DNA of 64,000 nucleotides from the NCBI GenBank assembly GCA_900095095.1, contig FMBT01000442.1, forward strand, positions 34,827 through 98,826, written 5' to 3'. Position 1 is the first letter of the stretch. Each line of letters begins with the position of its first letter. Positions 44,601 to 53,932 of the stretch are shown piece after piece. The notes beneath the pieces were generated by a model, which saw nothing but the letters and a program-made list of their open reading frames with translations, did no database searches and was not told the DNA's origin. This DNA comes from Fragilariopsis cylindrus CCMP1102. Lineage: Eukaryota > Bacillariophyta > Bacillariophyceae > Bacillariales > Bacillariaceae. The position numbers and the translations under genes are program-made.

Positions 44601-45383
44601 GTGTTCGCCATGCAATCCACGTTCCATCATAGCAGCACCACCATCGTTTCCTATCGATAGATTCGTAGTAGTAATCTTCGATTTCAGAGTTTGTAAGCTT
44701 TCCTTATCGTCTAAGGTACTCGTATCGGGAGGGAGTTTGGATTCATATTCATCGTCCCACTTATTGTTGTTGTTGTTCTGATTCTCTCCTGCCGCAGGTG
44801 GTGGCTTTAATAGAGCCACAGTTCTTTGGACCCACCCTCGAGCACTTGGTCGAATCTTACCGGGGACTATACAAATACTATATGTTTGTTCGTCACCAAC
44901 AAAGTTCACTCGAAACTTCCAGCCGTTGTCTCTCGGTGAGGACGTTGTTGTTGTTGTGTCGTCGATGATTCCCAAGATATGACCATCGTACCAATCATCG
45001 ATGATACTTCCCTGGCTCGCGTCATCGTCATTCTTCTCTTTCTTTTTTTCTTTACTTTCAATCAACTTTTCTTTTTCTTCTTTGTCCCCTTCTATACTCA
45101 TACTTTCATTCGAAGGGACTTCTATTTCCATTTCTACAGCATTCGCTGGAATACATTCTTTCTTTTTCTTTTCTTCCTCTGCAGTTTCTTGTCCGGATGC
45201 GGTAGTAGTAGGTGATGAAGATGTTGATGTAGTAGTTTCCTGCTGACGTTCTTGCTCTTTATCGTTCGTATCTGTTTCATCGTCTTCTTCATCCTCTTGC
45301 CAGTAAATTTCCCAATCTTTTCCCACCAAATTCAATGCCCATTCTCGATACTTGGCATCAGAGAGCTTTGTCGTCGACGTCAT
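38661..45383 (-). CDS. very large chromatin/transcription protein with TFIIS-central and SPOC domains
   Basis: One frame, no introns. I place the start at 45383 (MTSTTKLSDAKYREW), giving 2,240 residues; an earlier in-frame ATG lies at 45509. N-terminal segments KDWEIYWQEDEED and DDWYDGHILGII...WKFRVNFVGDEQTY resemble Tudor domains. A long helical middle has recurrent Trp-containing helices (LAYSWKERADSI, LSWYEKVRTAIVLV) in the manner of PLU-1-like regions. At about 1810-1910 lies a TFIIS central domain (EYRVKIRSLKCNLENPNNIS). The last 140 residues form a SPOC domain (EIHGSVKYAFSAAFYQ to FAIKGSTYAIVL). TFIIS-central plus SPOC is the pairing of yeast Bye1 and animal PHF3/DIDO, which bind RNA polymerase II. 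No PHD finger was found by eye. Confidence 0.8.
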   Translation of the reverse strand: MTSTTKLSDAKYREWALNLVGKDWEIYWQEDEEDDETDTNDKEQERQQETTTSTSSSPTTTASGQETAEEEKKKKECIPANAVEMEIEVPSNESMSIEGDKEEKEKLIESKEKKKEKNDDDASQGSIIDDWYDGHILGIIDDTTTTTSSPRDNGWKFRVNFVGDEQTYSICIVPGKIRPSARGWVQRTVALLKPPPAAGENQNNNNNKWDDEYESKLPPDTSTLDDKESLQTLKSKITTTNLSIGNDGGAAMMERGLHGEHTTSSSNNNNKELAVALPTYNDFRRIQLLRYLLESQILLREKLPKIENHEDIFTDGIRNPTENYVNYLIICCKDLSQACSWYCKSWKLLFHFFSSSSSSGSGGGGGGGGVDSSSSNHDDNSSARAPSAPTYSKIINEGEEDLQLDRLTFNGLISEYLEFGKDTILNTAMIDVNASAPSTKRRQAIKPISGPTRRTKRRRKQLASEGANDGIGEILTAASNLDTDIMSTSFVDIFVNTVSENKQYRHIGSLGNMLQSLSHLVVYPLVSWKSQVGRILGNKEDADLIPSSNNGNIDTKSPHNDEEKDNSNGKSEVKMEDDELSLEREDEEIDEMFTYEEIQTCLSAIRNSRVLSRFNLFDDVHKLHAKLRDVETNQTDALELIKRLGVETPEGDKRQDDEVLSGLTAILNEMNYPKSTLYNVDSLGSTQTHNGTESLIITRDDLSNAIELRSWFVDVKRVRSVRERLIFVRRLISKIESNSLPDPQNIPVIANLSQISQQRDASIQNVLEMQTALKNYNDIIEKRENDFLASSVQITNSSDRKSHLNFLRSTSTQLKECPVILPLEEQVATRIDVIKWYEEASAILLKLKSSKENIASFVDVKNQYESLRIILRGLSSTRTKLIEGVESNDKADEEICKFILSDMNHICETTANEVRRLYDLAYSWKERADSIISCLRMYGNLNAGEALCILKPPAMVDVKRIADLSEEYLALPIQIPGYIEQLQNVQSEAYDWSQNIYNTLLESDRVSFTNALSFIEKERDHRPKGIIVDPNRSIMDSIVDLLSWYEKVRTAIVLVSGEMKHRSIQDDASAIAAAYSSLIIDKIYNILADGTEALEIYCGAYKTSNGITGKFKAKSDQSLTILDKLFHLRKTSRAPSREKIDSSELMNSLFSRMYSKDKTEGFPFHVMLWFNWHLVVADLISQLDDGKKLNLPQDQVLVPSLVRAKQLKAQEPLIPDDTSISDATDTRSVIRTKSSELLDFDRIIEEAQNEEVCIKDALSKAKDLLRGSFEKVEHIREHLSKLKELLAMTKDRSLGKGGLTLNAIFESQLDEHIRYFGWLVKTLQYPVLHEAEASYSSFTNEAEIGSSRIPWDALTHIHDRIPNELSGCRESTLCIMRVKELYRAAKRWQDEISRTTMISNRGNKRRGAIASYQENLSQDDTEDVEKDEKLRMEKMELLAKDWVLSKVVMPRQKAVNSMIDTSRKFEVQLQNFLAQDFDGNQDNAPLPKGNSLVGPNGQFILYRLTGSSLFSMMQTSVQSLSEVGDKVFAETPGKATFDWMRSAVAWIERLHAAVITQSNFTHTNGRLLVIPAIDAKQLCESGESVFLQTSDDIRHTLSNHGIYVSTNSVKKRLKVTLKKDGAHHSVGGIIIRWCPILFDALRADVSKLESWEKGLTKMIDEFNAFVATAQTQIKDDEDALFQWYRFRVKVQSALDEGQNSLVVSPTKEVVDSFTNLLNVIINYLDKNCSRELNELFSKRLFSLNTSLYDDRFVLLDALLYRRESAGDHIDADVDTTLFPALEPETTFRDTCRSNLERAFLKAASVLNLESGEDSGIEDLSALKAWEIENEMFERFQDDFGTTRVSEEYRVKIRSLKCNLENPNNISLCLNVLTSDIKANALVKMTSYQLASQKAKAEIEKAKKAALKDIVLTPGAEDAVDISTTSSNHSPSNLKPTPPGTDYIAGILKPSSVLSVLNQGGMVNLEVRSDEKLDDEVSEEIDMDMEADGAPTLYSDDEELVGSSPKISSTSQESSTIKTAPGHSSSPSSTLSASSSEGTYSKQTDRSPPPPPPPSLANSFYTSVGDVDHDSSSVDDSNSQSGVNRGTRINNAFGGKTFRIEIHGSVKYAFSAAFYQEDASQSSVERYMSESLTQKGRSKIEDFNRFVSEKLRGGRWQATCLRLTTISDKDTEVYKAFYKEFETKERIAMFKLYGESGSKLFLVTPKFHEIAKETRLINFAIKGSTYAIVLTKKDDGNIWKD

Positions 45384-46539
45384 ACTGTATTGTAGGCACC
45401 CCGAGTGTGGCTGCGTGCTGTAAGTAACACTAACAAAAGTATGGTATTTCGATTCATTCAATCTGCGACAGTCGTAAATCCTAAAGTACTGTAGATAGTT
45501 TCTCTCCAATAATTATCTCAGTCGACTCTCTCTGTCTCTCTTCTCCTTCTCTCTCCGAATATTCCGATTTCTTCCTGGTCTCTACAATAGATCCATTCAT
45601 TCATTCCCATTTTCGAATTTACCTCCTTCATTGATTGATTTATGAGAAGGTAGGTGGTTTGTCGTCGTGCCGAACATGCGCAAAGTGAAGAAAAAAAAGG
45701 CGCCTATTTCTACTCAAAATCATCCCAGTCGTACTTATACGGTGTACTTAGTCTGAATTGCGGATGGTATATTCCACTTGGTATCAACAGAATAGCTATT
45801 GTTTGAGTATCTCTCACCTAAAGTTGTCTAGCTAAGTTCGAATATCAAATGGTATCTTTTGTGAGGATCTATTGACTTGCTGCTCAATAGTGTTTAGTCA
45901 GAATGAATGGACCAATCAATCTTGTGCCATTGAGTTATGGTTGGTGTAATGGCTACTACTATTATTATATAATTTTGAATGATGTGTGGGGTATACCCAC
46001 CAACTAGGAGCTGAACAGAAAACTCTGGGTCTCTGATATACTAGATATACACACACTTGTAATCTATTAATACTTCTGCTGGTGAAATTTCAACTTTTTT
46101 CGACAAGAGGCACCACAATTGATTTTTCTCAGCAAAAAGCCTTGGAAAGTGCCCCAATGTATTGGATTTTTGTTGTTGGTATTGCCAGTCTGGGGGTGGC
46201 TTTTCAGTAAGAAAATCATTCATTCACATTCATCATCATGTTGTTCTTAGTGAAGTTAATGAAGATTTGTCTATTCTGCGAGACTGGTTACCTCCTCTGC
46301 ATCTGGTAACGGAATGGTTGCTGTGATCAGGAAATATTTAGTCTCTATCTTTGTTTCATTTGCTACTGTTGTTCTTTTTATAATGTTCACCAATCATCAT
46401 CTTCTTCTATGTATTGCCAGTGATGATAGTGATTATGATGCTGTTGTTGCCTTTACCTTACCTAACTTTCAATCCATATGGACAAACTCTGCTGAAAAAG
46501 GTACTCATAACCTGAGAGATGTATTATTATGATTAGATG
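45384..46539. other. intergenic region
   Basis: About 1.15 kb upstream of the large chromatin gene. CT-rich tracts at 45523-45560 may be promoter-associated. A short plus frame at 46314-46532 starts with a hydrophobic helix but has no supporting motif. Nothing else seen. Confidence 0.45.
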
Positions 46540-47663
46540 TATTATGATCAATTAGTTACTAAGTTTAACCAAGAAGTCTATGAAAGGAGAGTAATAAGCA
46601 TTGACTGCATTCAATAGGCTACTAAGTTAAAAAGGGACCCAGGAATACAATGCCTACATAAATATTGCATCATGAAACTGCCAACAGGAGAAAGAGTGCA
46701 CAAAAGAGATCACTTCCACAACAAGAGATGTACATTGTGCTTGCATACGGTAGGCGATGACGGCCATATTTTCAGATGTATAAAAAGAAAGAACCAAAGG
46801 AAAATCATAATAGAGCAGATAGCATACCTAAGAAAGACAGTAGATCCAATATTATGCGACATATTGCAGGAAGGATTAATGACATACTTTAATGGTGAAT
46901 CGTTACCAAAGACCATGCTAAGAATAAGAAGACAAGAAGACAAGAAAACAAGAGGTATGAGTTATTAATAGATTAACAATTTATAATAGGATGGGATAAC
47001 ATACTACAGGGAAGATTCTCCACACAATGAAAAATGCAACAGAAAGCATATTTAAATAGAAGAAGACTATGAAATCCAGCAAAGCATGCAAGAACAATAA
47101 GAAGAAGAGAGAAAAGAGAGGAAGAAAAGAATAACAACAAGACCAAGGCATTTCATATATTCTTCCAGTCAATTATACCATTCATAAAAGAAATATGGAC
47201 AGATAGATGCATTGACAGAAACACTCCAGTAGTGGGAGGCAGGATTGTTGCGGAATATGGTACATCATCAAAGAAATTGACACAGCTATACACATTTAAA
47301 GAAATGGTACTACCAAAGATGAATTGAAAATCTTTATTAAAGAGATGCTAGAGGAAAGATTGGAGACATTTTACAGCAGACAAAACCAGCAAGGACCAAA
47401 GTATCAAGGAAAGCATCAAACAGACAACACAAAATACCAACAAGAATGTCAAATGACCCGTTCACAAATAGATTCAAGAGACTGAGTAAGGAAAGATCAT
47501 TGGGTAGAATGTTACCTATAAAGAGAGCCAATCATCAACAGAACAAACTGATAATGAATATGTTCAAAACTATTGGAAAGAAAATATCCATGAGCAGACT
47601 ACAAATGATACAAGAGGTGGAGGAGCAACCAATCGAAGATAGATATGGAGATGCACCGAGTTG
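46540..47663 (+). mobile_element. decayed 3' part of a retroelement reading frame
   Basis: In the plus direction a fragment reads MKLPTGERVHKRDHFHNKRC, then TLCLHTVGDDGHIFRC, a CxxC...HxxxC zinc-knuckle motif of the kind that follows reverse transcriptase/RNase H domains in non-LTR elements. After a stop, related phrases continue (WDNILQGRFSTQ, IIPFIKEIWTDRCIDRN), broken by several stops and shifts. No reverse transcriptase domain or intact frame remains. Identification is from pattern memory of similar algal elements, so moderate. Composition is A-rich, unlike neighbouring genes. Confidence 0.5.
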
Positions 47664-48276
47664 AACAAACCTAATATAGAATTAATAGGAAGGTTGTCAT
47701 CTGACTCACTAGCCTTTCTAAGGTGGTGAGGGATGGCATGGCAGCTTTTAAATAACAAGTTATATAAAAAGGGACCCCACTCCTATCCATGTGCAGACTG
47801 CCTATAATTAATGTTGTTGCTATTATTTGATCTGATCAGTCATTGTTACTGCCGTTTCTTCCATTAAACAATAATTTATTTTGGTATCTTGAGGGCATTA
47901 CAATATCTGTTCCTGGAAAAAATAGCTAGGGATTTTAATATCACATTGAAAAACATTGCTGACGAATGGGAGGATATTGAAGAATTTTCTAAGTTTAAAT
48001 AATGGAAGCCTAGGTAGGCTAGCAAAAAGAAGGATTTTGGTAAGTAAAATGTGATTGAAAGATAATAATAAGAAAAACATAGGAAGACAAGAAGGATATT
48101 GCTCTGTATTGCTGGAGTTTAAAACCCCTTCGTCTTAATAGGTATAACTCTTTAATAAAATTAAATTAAAATAGCAGAATTTATAGCAAATTTAATCTCA
48201 TAGCCTATCGATTCCTATTCCTATTCCTATTCCTATTCCTATTCCTATTCCTACCACCACCACCACTACAGTATTA
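47664..48276. other. intergenic A-rich sequence, possibly retroelement tail
   Basis: About 600 bases with no open frame, ending in a hexanucleotide array next to the presenilin gene. It may belong to the decayed element upstream. Confidence 0.4.
48211..48253. repeat. (ATTCCT)n hexanucleotide array
   Basis: Seven consecutive copies of ATTCCT are followed by a CCA run. The array lies between the presenilin stop and the upstream mobile remnant. Confidence 0.92.
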
Positions 48277-50232
48277 TTAGACGTAGAATGATGACATAAG
48301 CATAGAATATATCCATGGTTGGACAAATGTTTTTGTCCAGAGAAACGTTACGACACCCAAAAATATCGAGATTGGTAATGCGGGTAATGCCTTACCCTTG
48401 ATAGCTAAAATTACCAGTGTCGCAGCTAGGCCCGTCAGTACAACTAATAAACACGCAGCGAAGGTGGTGAATGAATATTGTGCCGCCTTCGAAACTAAGA
48501 CACTGTAAAATATAAAATCCCCAAGCCCCAATTTGATGGTACTGTCGTCGTCATTATTTTCCGTAGATTCGCGCCGCAGAACTTGCATCACTGTACCCTG
48601 TGTCGTGACGACAAATTTGTGTTCTTCGTTTCCCAGTCGATCGTATACTATATATGCAACTCCAGCGTCATACTTTTGCTCGGGAGCTTTGGAAATAGTC
48701 CCACTTCTTCCGGAAGGGAAGATCACCTTAATCTCGGTTCGTAACTGTCGCTCCGTCCAGGAGCCATTGCGAATTTCCTCCGACGTATAATAAGACTGGT
48801 CACGTGGTCGATTATTGTCGTCAGTCGAAGATAAAATTCCATCTATATCTAAAACATCTAGTTTATATAATTTTGCCAACACCAGTGGAACTTTTCCCGT
48901 GTTAGACATATCAACCAAATCTTCTTGCGCTTGCTGTGATGGCATCACCCCCCGTGCTTGCAATCCATTCTGTTCTTCAAATTGTTGTATTTGTTGTTGC
49001 CGTCCTGAAAGTCCGTCATCTGGTATCAAAGACGTTGTTTGAAATTGCATTGTTGTGGATGTCGTTTTCGTTATCGGTGTTGGTATTCCTACCGCTTGTC
49101 TTCGCGGAGATACTTCCTCGACGGAGTCATTCGAAACATAATTATTATTCCGATTATCGTCATTGTCGTCATTGTCGTCGTCATGATGATAATTATAATC
49201 TTCTCGCTCGGGTTGTTTTTCTTCATCTTTTTCTTCTGCTGCTGCTGCTGTTGCATCCGGTTCCTCCGAAGTAGATCGCCGCTGATGTTGAAGCTGCTGT
49301 GCTTGCCGCCGCCGCCGCTGCGCTTCATTTTTCTTCGCTTTCTTATTCCGCCTATTATCTGGTTTGGCGACTCCACTCGATAAATTTGCTTCGTACAACA
49401 AACCTGGTAACGCTGGAGCTCCCTCTTTCGAAATCATTTTCGCTAAATATTTGAGTGGTCCACAGGGTGTGAGGACAGCGAAGAGATCGTATAACGCTAA
49501 CATTACTAACAGGGTCCACGCCATCCACGAATTAAAATAAGATAATTGCCATGCTAAGCAAACACTACTGGCGATCAAATACCCCTGTGTAATCCATTGA
49601 GGAATTCCTCTGGGAAGGAATATTGCAATTGTTCCAACAGCCGCATAATTGTACATCAGGAACGCAAACGTTAATTTATCAGGATTCATCCATGGATAAA
49701 TAGATATCGCGACCAAGATCATACTAGATGTAAAATAACCCAGTAAGGAGGCTGTTACAATGACCAAATACCCATACAATATTTTCATACATTTGTATTT
49801 ATAACACAATACCACTATAAAGGTCATAAAACAAATAGCAGTAACTATTACCAAAGTATTGACCAAAGACAACCCGAGTTTTCGCCACATTGACGTTGAC
49901 GTTGATCCATCTTCATCATTATCGTCCAAATCAAAGATTTGATATGTCTTTGCGAAGGCCCTTTCTCCTGCGGCTATTGTTTCTTCCGTGTTTATAAATA
50001 CTACTACTAATGCCGATAGTACCATAGTTATTGTCACCGGTACAGCAACGGCACCGAAGGCATCTATTGAGTATAAAATTTCAGATTCCGATGCACCAAT
50101 TACATCATCCTCCGCTGCTACTTCGTTATCATCATCATCATCATCATCATCATCATTATTTCGATAATTATCGTCGTTGTCGTTGTCGTTAGCGATGGCG
50201 TCATCGTCCTCTTGACGTTGGACTCGCTGCAT
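48277..50232 (-). CDS. presenilin, intronless copy
   Basis: A frame of 651 residues. Presenilin motifs: VAVPVTITMVLSALVVVFIN in the first membrane span, the catalytic LYDLFAVLTPCGPLK near residue 247, the second catalytic Asp in LGLGDFIFYS near residue 571, and the PAL motif in ALPALPISIFLG near residue 615. The cytosolic loop between the aspartates is 300 residues of low-complexity acidic sequence, longer than usual. It would be the aspartyl-protease core of a gamma-secretase-like intramembrane protease. A (TCA)n tract at about 50129-50156 codes an N-terminal poly-Asp. Paralogue of the next gene, 580 bases away on the same strand. Confidence 0.94.
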   Translation of the reverse strand: MQRVQRQEDDDAIANDNDNDDNYRNNDDDDDDDDDNEVAAEDDVIGASESEILYSIDAFGAVAVPVTITMVLSALVVVFINTEETIAAGERAFAKTYQIFDLDDNDEDGSTSTSMWRKLGLSLVNTLVIVTAICFMTFIVVLCYKYKCMKILYGYLVIVTASLLGYFTSSMILVAISIYPWMNPDKLTFAFLMYNYAAVGTIAIFLPRGIPQWITQGYLIASSVCLAWQLSYFNSWMAWTLLVMLALYDLFAVLTPCGPLKYLAKMISKEGAPALPGLLYEANLSSGVAKPDNRRNKKAKKNEAQRRRRQAQQLQHQRRSTSEEPDATAAAAEEKDEEKQPEREDYNYHHDDDNDDNDDNRNNNYVSNDSVEEVSPRRQAVGIPTPITKTTSTTMQFQTTSLIPDDGLSGRQQQIQQFEEQNGLQARGVMPSQQAQEDLVDMSNTGKVPLVLAKLYKLDVLDIDGILSSTDDNNRPRDQSYYTSEEIRNGSWTERQLRTEIKVIFPSGRSGTISKAPEQKYDAGVAYIVYDRLGNEEHKFVVTTQGTVMQVLRRESTENNDDDSTIKLGLGDFIFYSVLVSKAAQYSFTTFAACLLVVLTGLAATLVILAIKGKALPALPISIFLGVVTFLWTKTFVQPWIYSMLMSSFYV

Positions 50233-50812
50233 TTTTTCTTTCTAGGCAAGAACGGGTATGCATGAATGTTGTTTCCGTCAGAATTTAATATTGTTTGTTC
50301 ATTCAGAAAAGAGAGAGAGGCCAGAGCAGAGATCAAATAAATGATCAAATAAATCATTCCCGGAAGCAAAAAAATGAGCAGCATTATTCTATTATGGAGA
50401 GGAACAAAACGGATATTTTTAAATGCTTGCCAACTTTTCAACGTTCTGGTGCTGCGCCGCGCGTAATGCCCTTCCGTTCAAACGTGGATAAAAATGAAAA
50501 ACGAAAAATAAGTTTCTGATTTTTGATACCCAGCATCACTGTCAGATGATACGATGGGATAATACAAACGACTATTGTATCAATATATTCCAATTCATTT
50601 TTTAGAAACTATTATATACGTAGGTAAAAATTTTGCCTGAAAAAAAGAAACTACGACGTAACAAAGCCACCACAAATGAAGGGTTTACAGTTTACAGGTA
50701 TGCCGGTAAATATTTTTTTAGTCTATTACTTTATTTTACAAGTTACAAGTTACAATTCACAGCACATAAGATTCTTGACTCGTTTTTGTCTCGTCTTCTT
50801 AGAAAAGTGTAT
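50233..50812. other. intergenic region between presenilin paralogues
   Basis: These 580 bases contain the upstream region of the first presenilin. No further feature was recognised. Confidence 0.5.
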
Positions 50813-52770
50813 TTAAACATAATACGGCGTGAGTAAGATAGCTTCTACCCAAGGCTGTATGAGAAAACGTGTCACGATGTAGAAGAAAATTCCCAAGAAA
50901 ATAGATATAGGAAGAGCTGGGAGGGCATGATGGAAGACACTCAACAATATCAGCGTCCCACCCAGTCCAGCTAAGATTACCAGCATACATGCGGCAAACG
51001 TAGTGAAGCTGTATTCAGCTGCCTTGGCAACCATTACACTATAAAAGATAAAATCTCCTAATCCAAGTCGGATACTGTTTCTACCACCACCGTCGTCATC
51101 ATCATCACCATCCAAACCGTACTCACTTGACTCGGCAAATACACGTCCCTGGCGATCGACCCACAAAATTCGTTTCGGGTCGCCATGCCTATTTCGTTCC
51201 AAAAAGACGGTTTTACCTTTTCGATGGATTCTCTCAATACGACCACCGCTCAACGGTAATTGAACAATAACATCGGCTTGTAATTGCTTCCTTGAAGGAG
51301 TTTCTGGGATATCAAAACTTGGACTATCTGTATTACCATTCAATAGTGGGCGTTTCGAAGATGCTACACCACTACCATTGTCCGAAGAACAATTGAAGAT
51401 GCGCTGCGACTTGGCTGGAAGATCTAGTACGGATAAGTTGTACACTTGTGCCACCGCCAACGGCAATTCCATACGAGGTCCTTCGGTTGCGGTCGTACTT
51501 CCTGCCTCATTGGTTTCGGCTTCGGACCTGGATTCCGAGACAGAAGCGGCGTTGATGCTACTACCACTAGTTGTAGCACTAGTTGTGCTTCGAGAAGAGG
51601 GAACTCCCGGTCGACGAGCTTCTGGAGGTAAATCAGCCTCGTATAGCAGACCCGGCATTTCAGGTGCATTTTCTCGAGACATCAAATTGACCAATGCCTT
51701 CAGCGGACCACATGGTGTCAATACAGCACATAGATCGTATATAGCCAACATAAACAACAAGGACCATGCCATTACGTCATCAAAGAAACTCAAATGCCAC
51801 GCCAAGATAACTGATGTGCAAATCAAGTATCCCTGAGATACAAATTTAGGAACGCCTTTGCCGTAAAAAATACTCAATATACCGACAGCGGCAAAGTTCC
51901 AAAGCACTAAAAAGTATGTCATCTTATCAACGGGTAGACTGTATATCTGAATGGCTACATACCAGATATGTCCTCCCAAAAATCCTAACAGACTTGTCGA
52001 GGCGAACATCATATAACCAATCAACAACCACATACAATTATACTTGTACAAAAGAACGATAACAAATGTCATCATACCGATGACCGTTACCATAATAAGT
52101 CCATTGAGCAAACTTAGTAATAATGTGGAAAAAGCACCGGCGTTGGTAGTATCGAAATATTGATATGCCTCGGCCATAGTTGCGGCACCATCCGCTAATG
52201 TTTCTTCGTTGTTGATATAAACGACTGCTAGTGCCGAAAGGATCATAGTAACGGAGACTGAAGAAGGAATAAATGAAGAAATCAGATTATCATGAGTTCA
52301 TTCTTAAAGAACAAAACTTTCTTCTTTCTTAGCTGAAAAATTATCGCTGACACAAAAAAAAACGTCAAAGTCTTCCTATATCAATATTTGTACAAATTAT
52401 AGTATAATAGTCTTATCTTACCTGGAACCACGATAGCATAAAATGACGACGAGCTATACATTAATTCTTGCACTGTCATTTCTCGTTCCTCGTAAGAGTC
52501 GTCATCATCCTCGTCCTCCTCCTCATCGTTTTCTTCGTCTCCTTCTGGTTCGTCCCGAAAGATGTCGTTGTTGTTTGGATTTTGTGACGGTGGTGATAAT
52601 GGTTCCTGTTCACTATTGATGTTATTATTGGTGTTGTCCTCCTCCTCATTGACCTGTCTTAGGACTGCAGAGGCGTTATTGGATGTCTTCGTTCCAGCTC
52701 CATCGGTGTGTAATTTGTATCGTGAATGTTCATCGTCAGCCTTATTGTCAACTACTCGTCTTCGACTCAT
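50813..52770 (-). CDS. presenilin, two-exon copy
   Basis: Exons 52770-52422 and 52257-50813 splice in frame (VVP then V|SVTMIL) to 597 residues. Motifs: SVTMILSALAVVYINNEETL, catalytic IYDLCAVLTPCGPLKA near residue 292, LGLGDFIFYS near residue 516 and the PAL motif ALPALPISIFLG near residue 566. The N-terminus is acidic and Asn-rich, and the loop is shorter than in the neighbouring copy. Core helices align well with the neighbour while N-termini and loops do not, so the tandem duplication is old. The intron lies just before the first membrane span; the sister gene lacks it. Confidence 0.94.
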
Positions 52771-53932
52771 GATGATATAATTATTGGCGGTATTTTTTCC
52801 ACTTTTCTTGGCTCGGCTATCCCTTCAAAACAGCTCTAGCGTGCTTATGCAATTTGTTGGCTGGGCAGACTAATCTTTTTCACCAGGAATAATCTTGGTG
52901 GGGTTTGAGGTTGGGTTATATTATTGTTAGTGAGATACAGTAGCGTTTAAATCCATATATTGCTTTTCTTTGCTTCTTGTGCCATCGTCGAGTTCAAATA
53001 ATACTACAATTAAATTAGCACGGTAAAATCAATGAATTTATTTCGGTTTTCGGCTTGCGCGAAATTTTCATAACGGCTACATCTACTTCCTCCGTGTACC
53101 GCTAAGTGACTGCGCGCTATCGCTAGGAATTATTATACGATACAACGCTTTGAACCCTTAAAATCTTCGTAAAAACTTAGCTTATTTTTATTTTTTTCGT
53201 ACATTCGCATTTAGTGGGTAGATTTTAAGGGTTCAAATCGCTTTTATCTTCTATAATTCCATGAAATAGTGCGCCATGATTTAGCGGTGCACGGAGGAAG
53301 TATTATCAAATTACGCGCATGATGTTGCAATAATGCAATGGGACTTTTACAATTAATAATGGAATTTTCCGAACCGCTTTTACTCACTTACGATAACTCG
53401 ATTTAAATGCGCGACAAATTTGAATGGTACTGTACTTGTACGCATACTAGAGCTGCCTATGATTGGTTAATTTAATTTAACTCATTGATTTACTTATGTT
53501 AGCATCTACTAGCTAGGATAGCTAGCTAACTTAGTACTGTTACCAAGCATGGTAAAGCACAGTATTTTGCAGCAGTTTATGTATTGGTATATCAACGCAC
53601 AAAGCATATCTGTGTCTATGGAACTATTTTACTTGTGTTGTTTTCAGAAACTATTGCTAGATAGAATGATTTTCTATACTGTAGAAGAGAAGTTATGATA
53701 GGTATTTTAACTTAAAAGCTAAATACTATGCATTCATTGTAAAGAAGAATTCTACCAGCTTAAAGAATAGTAGTAGTTCTTTTGAAGGAAAGTAATGTCC
53801 AACAATCTATGAAACTATACAATAGTTGAGTTTTATAACTCCTGAAGAAGAAGATCGATATATATATATGAGTCGAGTCAGAGTCAGTCCTTGTGCATGT
53901 GGGGTGATGACAATGATCACGATTCTTGCTTC
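52771..53932. other. intergenic region holding a MITE
   Basis: These 1.16 kb lie between the second presenilin and the Tudor-like gene. Besides the foldback element at 53086-53300, only AT-rich sequence with CTAGCTAG-type palindromes at about 53509-53530 is seen. Confidence 0.55.
53086..53300. mobile_element. 215-bp foldback MITE, same family as 36040-36249
   Basis: Ends CTTCCTCCGTGTACCGCTAA and its inverted partner (CTTCCTCCGTGCACCGCTAA on the other strand) are flanked by TA on both sides. The inner part also pairs: TTGAACCCTTAAAATC near 53147 with GATTTTAAGGGTTCAA near 53221, so nearly the whole element can fold on itself. The left end shares the CTTCCTCC start and a GACxGCGCGCTATCG core with the first element. 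The arms have more mismatches, so it is the older copy. Confidence 0.85.

Noticed and set aside
46314-46532. Short plus frame with hydrophobic N-terminus
   Set aside because: Only 72 codons, no motif, adjacent to decayed element; no evidence it is expressed.
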